Assembly: GCA_016703265.1 (NCBI GenBank)
Contig: JADJCK010000007.1
Location: forward strand, 62,001 to 126,000
Length of the DNA: 64,000 bases
Direction of reading: 5' to 3'
Source of the DNA: a bacterium
GTDB lineage: Bacteria; Krumholzibacteriota; Krumholzibacteriia; LZORAL124-64-63
How positions within the stretch are numbered: the stretch's first letter is position 1; the number at the start of each line of letters is the position of its first letter. The notes beneath the pieces were generated by a model. That model was not told the origin of the DNA. It did no database searches and saw nothing but the letters and a program-made list of their open reading frames with translations. This document shows positions 1 through 10,085 of this stretch, one piece after another. The position numbers were made by a program, and so were the translations under genes.

Positions 1-1401
1 CGCGGCGCGATCGCCCGCACAACGGACGGCGGGCGCACCTGGGTCCAGCAGGACAGCGGCGGCGTGTGCGACCTGTCGACTGTGGCTTTCCGTGACAGTA
101 CACATGGCGTGGCCGCGGGCTCATACTGCATCCTGCACACGGCCGACGGCGGGGCGACGTGGCTTGCCGGCGAATTACCAGTCTATGAGTTCCCGTGGGA
201 CATTGCCTTCACGGGCGTCGATTCCCTGGTGGCGGTTGGTCGCAACGGACTGATCAGCCATTCATACGACGGCGGGGCCACGTGGACCGCCGCGATCTCG
301 ACCACTACCGAAGGGCTGAGGTCGATCACCGTCAGGGACGATGGCTCCTGGGTCGTGACCACGAACGCCAACGTCGTGCTGTCGACTTCCGATCGCGGCG
401 TCACCTGGAGCAGTGCCCCGACCGGACCGGTGGAGTACATCACGCCGCCCGTATTCACAGCCGACGGTCGAGGATTCGCGGTTGGCGGCTCGGGTGTCAT
501 GTTCCATACCGTCGATGACGGCGTCACCTGGACCAGGACCTCGAGCGGCGTGGCGGCGCCGCTCTTAGGCCTGGATTTCAATGCTGAGGCCACGGGGCTA
601 GCGGTGGGGACGAGTCTGGACATTCTGCGCAGCGTCGATGGTGGAACGACCTGGAGCGCCGTGAGCAGCGGAACTTCCGCGAGACTGCTGGACGTCGCCT
701 TCGGGGATGAAGACGTGGCGCTGGCCGTGGGAAGCAGAGGAGCCATCGTTCGTACGACGGACGCCGGCCAGACCTGGGAGCCGCGCGATTCCGGCACCGA
801 CGCCGCGCTGAACGCCGTGGCGTTTGCCGATGGAGAACGTGCCGTCGCCGTGAGCGAGTACGGGTCGATCCTCGTGTCCATCGACGGGGGCTTGTCGTGG
901 GCCCCGTCTACCTTCGCGGACGAGGTGGCGCTCACCGACGTGGCCTTCGCGAACGCCCGCACGGGCGTGGCCACGGGAAACGATGGCCGTATCCTGCGCA
1001 CGCAGGACGGAGGCTGGAACTGGACCACGGTGTCTGCCGGGTCAATTGCCGTTTCACTCCGGGCCGTGGCGTTTGCCGACTCGCTGACGGCAGTGGCCGT
1101 CGGGTTCTCGAACTGGGTCGGCTACACCATGCGAACAACGGACGGTGGATTGACCTGGGCGAGCATTCCGCCTGCAGCAGACAGGTACCTGCATGACATC
1201 TCGTTCGTCGATGCCAGGCACGGGTTCGCTGTGGGCACCGGCGGGACGGTGGTCAGGACAGCTGACGGCGGGCAAACCTGGAGCCGGGCATCGGGGACCT
1301 ATTCATCCACACTGAATGCGGTCGCAGCGGTCGGACCCTGGTCATGCATCGTCGCCAGCAGCGGGGGTGCGATCCTGCAGTGGGTTCCGGAAGGCCGTTG
1401 A
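1..1401 (+). CDS. BNR/YCF48-type repeat protein, 5' truncated
   Basis: The frame is open from base 1, so the gene begins before the window; a GTG at 64 is internal. The visible 466 residues are roughly 40-residue repeats with the Asp-box pattern (S/T-x-DGG-x-TW), for example RTTDGGRTW at the very start and MRTTDGGLTW near 1130. This is the BNR/YCF48-like six- or seven-bladed propeller family of exported proteins. The C-terminus ends after a last repeat (ILQWVPEGR) with no FlgD-type tail, unlike other exoproteins in this window. Substrate or partner is not apparent. A signal peptide cannot be judged because the N-terminus is missing. Confidence 0.8.
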   Translation, partial: RGAIARTTDGGRTWVQQDSGGVCDLSTVAFRDSTHGVAAGSYCILHTADGGATWLAGELPVYEFPWDIAFTGVDSLVAVGRNGLISHSYDGGATWTAAISTTTEGLRSITVRDDGSWVVTTNANVVLSTSDRGVTWSSAPTGPVEYITPPVFTADGRGFAVGGSGVMFHTVDDGVTWTRTSSGVAAPLLGLDFNAEATGLAVGTSLDILRSVDGGTTWSAVSSGTSARLLDVAFGDEDVALAVGSRGAIVRTTDAGQTWEPRDSGTDAALNAVAFADGERAVAVSEYGSILVSIDGGLSWAPSTFADEVALTDVAFANARTGVATGNDGRILRTQDGGWNWTTVSAGSIAVSLRAVAFADSLTAVAVGFSNWVGYTMRTTDGGLTWASIPPAADRYLHDISFVDARHGFAVGTGGTVVRTADGGQTWSRASGTYSSTLNAVAAVGPWSCIVASSGGAILQWVPEGR

Positions 1402-1604
1402 GGCCTCGGGCGCGGCGGAGGTCCCCGTCCACCTGAAGCGAGAATCCTCGGGGGTGATGGGGCCGGTCCTGACGACGCCGGCGCGCGGATTCGATCCTGT
1501 TCGTCGCAAGGCGGGTATGCTATGATCGGCTCATGCAGGTGATATGGGCATCCGGAAAATGATGCGGGTGGAGTGTTGATGCACCTACGCCACGGGAGTC
1601 CACC

Positions 1605-4043
1605 ATGAAGACGCGAACCATGCCGTTCCGGAGGATCGTTGCTGTATCGGTTGCCGCGATTGTCCTTGCCGTCCTTCCGGGTACTTCGGTTTCCCAATGC
1701 GAGAACTATGAGGCGTTCCTGCACTGGGAAGGTGAAGTTGCCTTGCCCGGCCAGGCTGATGCGGTCGCCATCTCCGGACACTATGCACTGGTTGCGGACG
1801 ACTACCACGGACTCCAGATCGTCGATGTTGCCGATCCACGGAACCCGCGAATCGTCGGCGCTGTCGACACGCCCGGATACGCCCTCAACGTCGCGATAGC
1901 CGGAAACTATGCCTTCGTGGCGGACGCCACCAGTGGGATGCAGATCGTCAACTTCGCGAATCCCGCCAGCCCGCGGATCGTCAGCACGGTTCACACTCCG
2001 GGTACCGTCCGCTGCGTGGCTATCTCGGGCAACCACGCCTACGTCGCGGACGATTGGGCGGGGATCGAGATCGTCGACATCTCGAATCCGGCGCTTCCGG
2101 TCATCGTGGGCGCCATCGACACGCCAGGCGCCGCCTATGGAATCGATGTTTCCGGGAGCTACGTCTATGTGGCAGACGGGGCCCAGGGAGTCCAGGTGAT
2201 CGACATCGCGAATCCTGCAGCCCCGGTCATCGTTGCCAGCGTTGCCGCACCTGCCCGCCAGGCCGGTGATGTCAAGGTATCCGGCCACTATGCGTACGTC
2301 GCCGATGATGGGCTTCTGGTGATCGATGTTGCCGATCCGCTTCATCCGCAGACGCTTGGCAACATCACCACTCCTGGCGGGGCAATGAAGGTGGTGATCT
2401 CCGGGGACTTCGCCTATGTGGCCGACCATGGCTACGGCCTGGTCACGGTCGATATTTCCAGTCCGCAGAACGGGCAGGTCGTCGGTCGCGTCACATTGCC
2501 CGATTACGTGTACGGCGTCGCGGTGTCCGGGGACTTCGCCTATGTCGCCGCCCGCTCCAAGGGGCTGCATGTGATTGACGTGCGCAACCCTTTCAGTGTG
2601 CCGTCGGCCGGCGGCGTTGAGGCGCCATTTGTTGCCAATTCGGCCGCGATCTCCGGCAACCATGCCTATGTGGCCGGTTGGGGAGGATTGCGCGTGCTCG
2701 ATATCGCGAACCCGGTGCGGCCGCAGTTCACCGCCTCGATCGCGACTTCTGGTCCCACCTATGAAGTCGCCGTCTCGGGACGTTATGCGTATGTGGCCGC
2801 ATCGTACGCGGGCCTTCTGGTGGTGGACATCGCGGATCCCGCCAGCCCATGGATCGCCGGCACCCTGGATACGCCGGGCCAGGCGCAGGCCGTGGCCGTG
2901 GCCGGGGACTTCGCGTACGTGGCGGACGGGGGATCGGGGCTTCAGGTCGTCGATATCTCGGATCCGACGCAACCATGGATTGTTGGCAGCGTCGATACCG
3001 CCTACCTGGCGCGCGACGTGGCCTTGTACGGCGACTACGCCTGCGTTGCGGATTTCTGGTATGGCCTCCGCGTGATCGATATCCGGAATCCGGCCAGCCC
3101 GCACATCGTGGCCAGTCTCGATACGCCAGGCGATGCGCGCGGCGTCACCGTTTCCGGGAGCTACGCATTCGTGGCGGACTGGGAGGCCGGTCTCCAGATC
3201 GTCGACCTTGCCGATCCGGTGAACCCGTGCATCATCGGCGCCGCGAACACCTCCGGCTTCGCCAGTGAAGCCGACGTCAGCGGGGCACGAGCGTATATCG
3301 CCGACGGTAACTCCGGCTTGCAGGTGATCGACATCGCCGATCCCACGCACCCGCAGGTCCTGGGTGCAGTCGTGACGCCCGGCGGGGTTGTTGGCGCCTT
3401 GGTCTGGGGAAACTACGCCTACCTGTCGGACGCGAGCACCGGCCTCCACGTTGCGCGACTCCAGTGTGAGCCGGGCGTGGCCGTCTACCTGACGGACCTG
3501 AGTGCGGCACGGATCGGCAGGGAAGCGATCATCCGCTGGACGATCTCCGGTCCCGCGTCCGGCGCTTCGTTCCAGGTGTGGCGCGAAGCGACTGGTGCGC
3601 AACGCGCGCTGCTTGGGAGTGCCGTACCGGATGTCGTGGGGTCGTATGTATTCACGGATGCCGCGCCATTGCCCGGCTCCGCCGACTATTGGCTGATGGA
3701 GTCGGCTGCCGACGGCTCCCGCTTCTGGCACGGTCCGGCGCACCTTGAGGAACACCGCTTCCTGTGGTCCCACGCCTGTACCAGAACGAGCCTAACCCGT
3801 TCAACCCCGTGACGACATTCCGCTATAGCCTGCCGCAGGCCGGGCCACGTGCGCCTGGACGTCTACGACCAGCGCGGCGCGCGCCTGGCGACACTGGTTG
3901 ACGCCGTGCAGCAGGCCGGCGAAAGGACCGCCTCATGGGACGGTCGCGACATGCATGGTATTGCGGTGCCGTCAGGAGTGTATCTCGCGAAGCTGGAGAC
4001 TCCCACAGGCATCCGGTCGTTGAAGGTCACGCTGGCCAAGTGA
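1605..4043 (+). CDS. Secreted LVIVD-repeat protein with FlgD-like tail (two compensating frameshifts)
   Basis: ATG at 1605 is followed by a signal peptide (MKTRTMPFRRIVAVSVAAIV, cleaved near SVSQC). Then come about thirteen repeats of about 43 residues with the LVIVD pattern (xxVDVADPxxPxxVG...TPGxAxxVAVSGxYAYVAD), a beta-propeller-forming family of surface proteins. The frame read from 1605 stops at 3812. The expected tail, LYQNEPNPFNPVTTFRYSL, is in the next frame at 3776-3832, and VRLDVYDQRG... returns to the original frame at 3849-4043, ending in TLAK. One base appears missing near 3760-3775 and one extra G is present near 3840-3843 (caggccgggccac). Corrected, this is one protein of about 810 residues ending in a FlgD-Ig/sorting domain. 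Confidence 0.8.
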
Positions 4044-4047
4044 GCAG

Positions 4048-4128
4048 CTACCGCCTGCGCCGACCCCAGTAGTAGCCGCCGCCGCCGCCGAACAGCACGA
4101 TGGCCAGCACGATCAGGATGATGATCGT
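4048..4128 (-). other. Possible small Gly-rich membrane peptide without a visible start
   Basis: Downstream of the radical SAM gene the minus strand reads TIIILIVLAIVLFGGGGGYY followed by WGRRRR and a stop at 4048. The hydrophobic run, Gly5-Tyr-Tyr and basic end resemble the very short DUF3309-like membrane peptides found in many bacteria. No ATG, GTG or TTG precedes the hydrophobic run in frame (a TGA lies just upstream). Either the start is lost to a base error, as in neighbouring genes, or this is chance. Low confidence. Confidence 0.25.
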
Positions 4129-5166
4129 GCAGGCCGCTCAGCCAGGTCGAACGACCGGTGATAACATAGCCGCGTGTGGCCCGTCTGCGGATCCAGCAGG
4201 TGGAACGAGTTGCCCTGGCACAGCGACCACTCCGAACAGTTTTCACATTCGCCCGTGCGAAGCCAGCTGCGATCCCGGAAAATCCGGTATCCGCTTTCCC
4301 ACCTCGCAGAAATCGTCGGTGCCGATGTTGCCCTGCGCAAAGCTGCGGTCGATGTTCGGGCAGGCCAGGATCGCGCCGTCGGCCATCACCCCGGCCACGT
4401 TGATTCCTGCGCGGCAGAAGAACGGATGGCTGCGCACGGTCGTGTCGCAGGCGCCGAGATAGCCTGATTCACTGCAGGCGACGGCGGGGCCCGGCCGGTC
4501 GCGCGCCGCCTCGACCCAGGCCAGCAGCCGCCGGAACCCATCCTTGTCGAGCAGCAGGTCCGGATCGGAGGCCGCCCTCCCGATGGGCGAGACGGTGAAC
4601 AGGCGCCAGTGTTCGACGCCCAGCGAAGCCAGCAGGCTGCGCGTCTCTTCGAGCTGGTCGAGGTTGCGGCGGTGCACACACGTGACGGCATCCAGCTTCT
4701 GGAGCCAGGGCGCCGACGCCAGCAGGCGCAGCGCCGCGCAGGCCCGCTCGCACGAGCCGGCGCGGCCGCGCAGCCAGTCGTGCACGGCTTCCGGTCCGTC
4801 CAGGCTGATCGTCATGGTGCGCAGGCCGGCCAGCCGGGCCGCCTCGACCCTGGCCGGGGTCCAGGCCCAGCCGTTGGAGACCATGCCCCACGGATAGCCC
4901 CGAGCGGTGATCGCCGTCCCCAGTTCGAAGAAGCCCGGATAGAGCAGCGGCTCGCCGCCGGTCAGGGCCACCGTGATGCGGGCCGGGTCGTGCCGCTGCC
5001 TGATCCCGTCGAGGACCGCGAGGATGCTGTCGGCGGGAAGATCCGGCTGGGACACGTCGGCGGCGCAGTCGCTGCCGCAATGACGACAGGCCAGGTTGCA
5101 GCGCTGGGTGATCTCGAAGAAGAGGTAGTTCAGGTCGTGCAGTTGCCGCTGGGCCGATTGGTGCAT
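4113..5166 (-). CDS. Radical SAM/SPASM enzyme paired with a lipoprotein (frameshifted)
   Basis: The start chosen is ATG at 5166 (MHQSAQRQLHDLNYLFFEI). The radical SAM motif CNLACRHC follows within 30 residues, then LTGGEPLL and VSNGWAW, typical of SPASM-type peptide or protein modifiers. The C-terminal SPASM region has FFCRAGIN, ILACPNI and, in a second frame, GECENCSEWSLCQGN and LCYH, which supply the auxiliary Fe-S cysteines. The switch of frame falls at about 4298-4304 (gaggtgggaaagc on the minus strand, where gaggtgtgggaaagc would restore FCEVWESGYR). The uncorrected frame would stop at 4243 after SQLASHGRM. The gene lies 57 bp downstream of a lipoprotein gene on the same strand. The pair resembles the rSAM_w_lipo/lipo_with_rSAM families (TIGR04133/TIGR04134), where the enzyme is thought to modify its partner lipoprotein. 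Confidence 0.8.
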
Positions 5167-5222
5167 CGGCAACAACCGGCGATGGAGCCAACGTCCGGCA
5201 GGGCCCCGGTCCCTCAGCGCGC

Positions 5223-5726
5223 TCAACGTTCCCGGCCGGTCGGCGGCGGCCTGCGGGCCAGGGGCGGACCGTATTCGGCGGCATCCGTCATCGTGATGTC
5301 CACGCCGTGCTGTTCCCACGTGCCCAGGTCCAGGTAGCCGCTGCCCGGCGCGGTTTGCGCCAGGTCCAACGTCACCTCGACGGTGGGATAAGGGCCGCCG
5401 TTGGCCGCGCCATCGATGTCGGAAGCCGCGACGGTGCAGGCACTCGTGTTGCTGTCGATGCAGGGGATGTAGGCGCCGTCCTGCGCGATCGACCAGTGGC
5501 CGTTTGCATCGGTGGTGTCGGCGGGGGCTTCGGCGAGGGCGACTTCGATCCCTGCGATGGGCGTCCCGACGGAGTCGAGAACCCGGCCGTCCAGGCGGAT
5601 CCTGGCCGTCGGCACGCCGTACTCGGGCATGGGGCCGTATTCGACCGGCTCTGTGGAGTTGCTGCTGCAGCCGGTGCCGAGGATAGCGCCGAGAACCGCG
5701 CAGAGGCAGCGATAGATCAGCTTCAT
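5223..5726 (-). CDS. Radical SAM-associated lipoprotein
   Basis: The 167-residue protein starts at ATG 5726 behind AAAGGACAG; a longer in-frame start at 5831 would bury the signal peptide. MKLIYRCLCAVLGAILGTGC is a lipoprotein signal with Cys20 as the lipidated residue. After it come VEYGPMPEYGVP and a small carboxypeptidase-regulatory-like beta domain (LDGRVLDSVGTPIAGIEVAL...TTDANGHWSI), which is the usual layout of lipoproteins encoded beside radical SAM/SPASM enzymes. The EYGP motif recurs near the C-terminus (AAEYGPPLARRPPPTG), so it could be the modified element. The enzyme gene follows on the same strand. The modification itself is inference. Confidence 0.75.
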   Translation of the reverse strand: MKLIYRCLCAVLGAILGTGCSSNSTEPVEYGPMPEYGVPTARIRLDGRVLDSVGTPIAGIEVALAEAPADTTDANGHWSIAQDGAYIPCIDSNTSACTVAASDIDGAANGGPYPTVEVTLDLAQTAPGSGYLDLGTWEQHGVDITMTDAAEYGPPLARRPPPTGRER

Positions 5727-6015
5727 CGGTCGGCTGTCCTTTCGCGGGCATCGAAGCGGGGCGCCCGCCTTCCGTCGCGATGTGCAGACCAGCCGAAGTG
5801 AAGCGGCGGTCGTGGCCGTGGCGGTGCGCACGCCATGATGTTAGGCCCGGCGATGGAAGCGCGTCAATACCCCCGGCGTTTTCCTCGCGGGGATGGCGGC
5901 CGGCCCCGGAACGTGATAGAATCTCCCAGCATCTTACTGGGATGCACGAACCACCTCAGGGCTATTCGCCGTTCCCCGCAGCGTCGCACGCGACCCGAAA
6001 GGCTGGTCCGGCCGG
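5727..6015. promoter_or_regulatory. Divergent intergenic region between lipoprotein and kinase genes
   Basis: This 289-bp spacer separates divergently transcribed genes. The only recognisable element is a -10-like TAGAAT at 5917-5922 on the plus strand, the same hexamer used by better promoters at 20361 and 26262. I see no convincing -35 in front of it. I see no promoter for the minus-strand lipoprotein gene. Confidence 0.3.
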
Positions 6016-8759
6016 ATGGCATTCTGTACCCGCTGCGCCCAGGCGCTGCCCGAGGGCGGGCGCTTCTGCCCCGCCTGCGCCGCCCCGGTGCCTGTGCCCC
6101 CGCCGCGGCGCCGGCTCCCGCCGACGAGACGCTCGCCGCCACGCACAAGGCGCCGGCGCCCCGTCTCGACGACGCAACAGTCGCCGGCAGTGCCCCGGCC
6201 TCCGCCGCCAGCTACCACGGCCGCTTCGAGACGGGCACGCGCCTGGGCACCCGTTACCGGATCGTCGCGTTGCTCGGTCGCGGGGGCATGGGCGAGGTCT
6301 ACCGCGCCGACGACCTCGAACTGGGCCAGTCGGTGGCGCTCAAGTTCCTGCCCGAGTCCGTGTCGCGGAACGCGGCGGAACTGGCGCGATTCCGGAACGA
6401 GGTCCGCGTCGCGCGCCAGATCGCGCACCCGAACGTCTGCCGCGTGTACGACATCGGCGAGATCGACGGCCACGTGTTCCTGTCCATGGAGTACATCGAC
6501 GGCGAGGACCTCGCCTCGGTGCTGCGCCGGATGGGCCGTCCCTCCTCCGACAAGGCGATCGAGATCGCCCGCCAGGTCTGCCTGGGCCTGGCCGCCGCGC
6601 ATGAAGCGGGCATGCTCCACCGCGACCTGAAGCCCGCCAACGTGATGATCGACGGCCGCGGGCGCGCGCGCATCACCGACTTCGGCCTGGCCGGGCTGGC
6701 GGACGAACTGGCGCGGGATGGACGCATTGCCGGTACACCCGGCTACATGGCGCCCGAACAGTTGAAGGAAGGGCGGGTCTCAGCGCGCAGCGACATCTAC
6801 GCACTGGGCCTGGTGCTGTACGAGATCTTCACCGGCAAGCGCGCCTTCACCGCCACCAGCCTGGCCGACATGCGGCTGCAACAGGAATCCGGTTCGTTCA
6901 CCAGCCTGACCGACCTGGTGCGCGACCTCGATCCGGCCGTCGAGCGCGTCGTGCAGCGTTGCCTCGAAACCGACCCGGAGTCGCGCCCCGCCTCGGCGTA
7001 CGCGGTGCTCGGGGCCCTGCCCGGCGGCGACCCGCTGGCCGCGGCGCTGGCCGCCGGCGAGACGCCGTCGCCGGAGCTGGTGGCCAATGCCGGCGACCGC
7101 GGCGGACTGGGTACGACCGTGGCGTTCGGCGCCGTGGCGCTGGGGCTGGTGGCTGTCGGGTTGTGGTGCGGGCTGGTCGGCCCCGCGTTGCGACCCTTCA
7201 CGCAGCCGGCATCCGTCCTCACGGTGCGGGCCAGTGATCTTCTCGAGAAGTCCGGCTGCTTCGAGGAGATCCCCGGCCACACGGCCGAGGGTTTCGACCT
7301 GAACCAGTCGCACCTCCAGCACCTGCGGCGCGACACGGCCGAAGTGACGCGGGGCGGCAGCCCGGCGTTCTACTGGCGGCGCTGGAGCCCGGATCCGCTC
7401 GAGCACGCCAATTTCCACTCCGAGGTCGTCACGGTCGACAGCCCGTCGCCGCTCATGTCGGGTCGGGCCTGCGTCCTGCTCGACCCCGCGGGCAAGTTGG
7501 TCGGCTTCCAGGCCATCCCGCCGGACTCGGTGGAAGCACGTCCCGGCGGCAAGCCGGACTGGAGCGTGTTCTTCGCGGCGGCCGGCCTCGATTCCACGCT
7601 GTTCACGAGGATCACGCCGGCGCCGCCGCTGCCCATCGCCTGCGACGAGGTGGCCGCCTGGCAGGGCCGGCTGCCCGGCCGTGACGACGAGCCCGTCACG
7701 CTGCGCATGGGCGCTGTGCGGGGCGGCCGCCTGGCCTGGTTCTCGATCACCCACGACTGGGGCCGGTCCACGGCGCCGCTGGAACCGAAACCGGTGGACA
7801 ACGGCGGTATCTACGGCTGGATCGGCCTGATGCTGGACGGGCTGCTCAGCCTGCTTGTGAGCGCCTACTTCGCCGTGCGCAACCTCAGGCTCGGCCGCGG
7901 CGACCGGCGCGGGGCGACGCGCCTGGCGCTGTTCGTCTTCGCGGTCAACATGCTCGAGGCGGTCTTCAACACCCCGCTGCGCGAGATCGGACTGCAGGCC
8001 ACGCTGTGGGAAATGGTCGGCGGGAGGGCGATGGGCCATTCCCTGACCCACGCCGTGCAGATGTGGCTGGCCTACGTGGCTCTCGAGCCCTACGTGCGGC
8101 GGCTCTGGCCGCGGATGCTGGTGTCGTGGGCGCGCCTGGTCTCGGGCCGGGCTCGCGATCCGCTGGTCGGGCGCGACATCCTCGTCGGTTCGGTGGCCGG
8201 CGCGGTGATGGCGGCGGCTTCACTTGCGGTCGTCGCCGCGTTCACGGCAATGGGGCTGGCCAGCCTGCCGACGCGCCTTTCCGGCAGCATGCTCACGTCC
8301 CTGGCGGGTCATGGCGGGACCGGCTTCAACCTTTCGTACGCGGCGTCCGTCAGCATCCTGAATGTGCTGAACACGCTCGTGCAGCTCTTCCTGCTGCGCC
8401 TGGCGCTCAGGCGCAACTCCACGGCGGCGCTGGCCGCCGGCATCCTGATCGGGGTCGTCAGCATCACGAGCATGGCGCCCACGGAAGGCTGGCCGATTGC
8501 CCTGGCCGTCACTGCGCTTAATGTCCCCGTGCTGCTCTTCGTGCTGGTGCGTTTCGGCCTGCTGCCGGCGTTCACCGCCGCGTTCGTCGGCACGGTGATG
8601 TCGTCGACGGTGGCGACACTCGACTTCTCGGCCTGGTACGCGAACCGCGCGCTGTTGCCCGCAGCGATCTTCCTGGCGCTGCTCACCTGGGGCGCGACCA
8701 CGGCCATGGCGGGCAAGACCGTGTTTGGGGATCTGCTGCGCGACGAGAAGGCGCGCTGA
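6016..8759 (+). CDS. Zinc-ribbon Ser/Thr protein kinase with multi-TM C-terminus (frameshift near N-terminus)
   Basis: The true start is probably ATG 6016, giving MAFCTRCAQALPEGGRFCPA, a CxxC...CxxC zinc ribbon. The remainder is in another frame; adding one C to the CCCCC run at 6097-6101 joins them (PVPPAAAPAPADE). A complete PknB/Hanks kinase domain follows: glycine loop GRGGMGEVY, Lys in VALKFLPES, HRDLKPANVM, DFGLA, GTPGYMAPEQ. A first membrane helix lies near 7115-7190, then a roughly 200-residue non-kinase region. After that come about eight hydrophobic segments from 7800 to 8720. Zinc-ribbon kinases with polytopic C-termini are known in Acidobacteria-like genomes; the signal sensed is unknown. 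Left uncorrected, the frame opens at 5835 with a non-native Arg-rich leader. Confidence 0.8.

Positions 8760-10085
<1,326 letters not shown>

Noticed and set aside
1299..3773. 824-codon minus-strand open frame opposite the LVIVD gene
   Set aside because: Its repetitive DVHH/GDVH-like pattern is the antisense image of the LVIVD repeats and there is no ribosome site or signal peptide.
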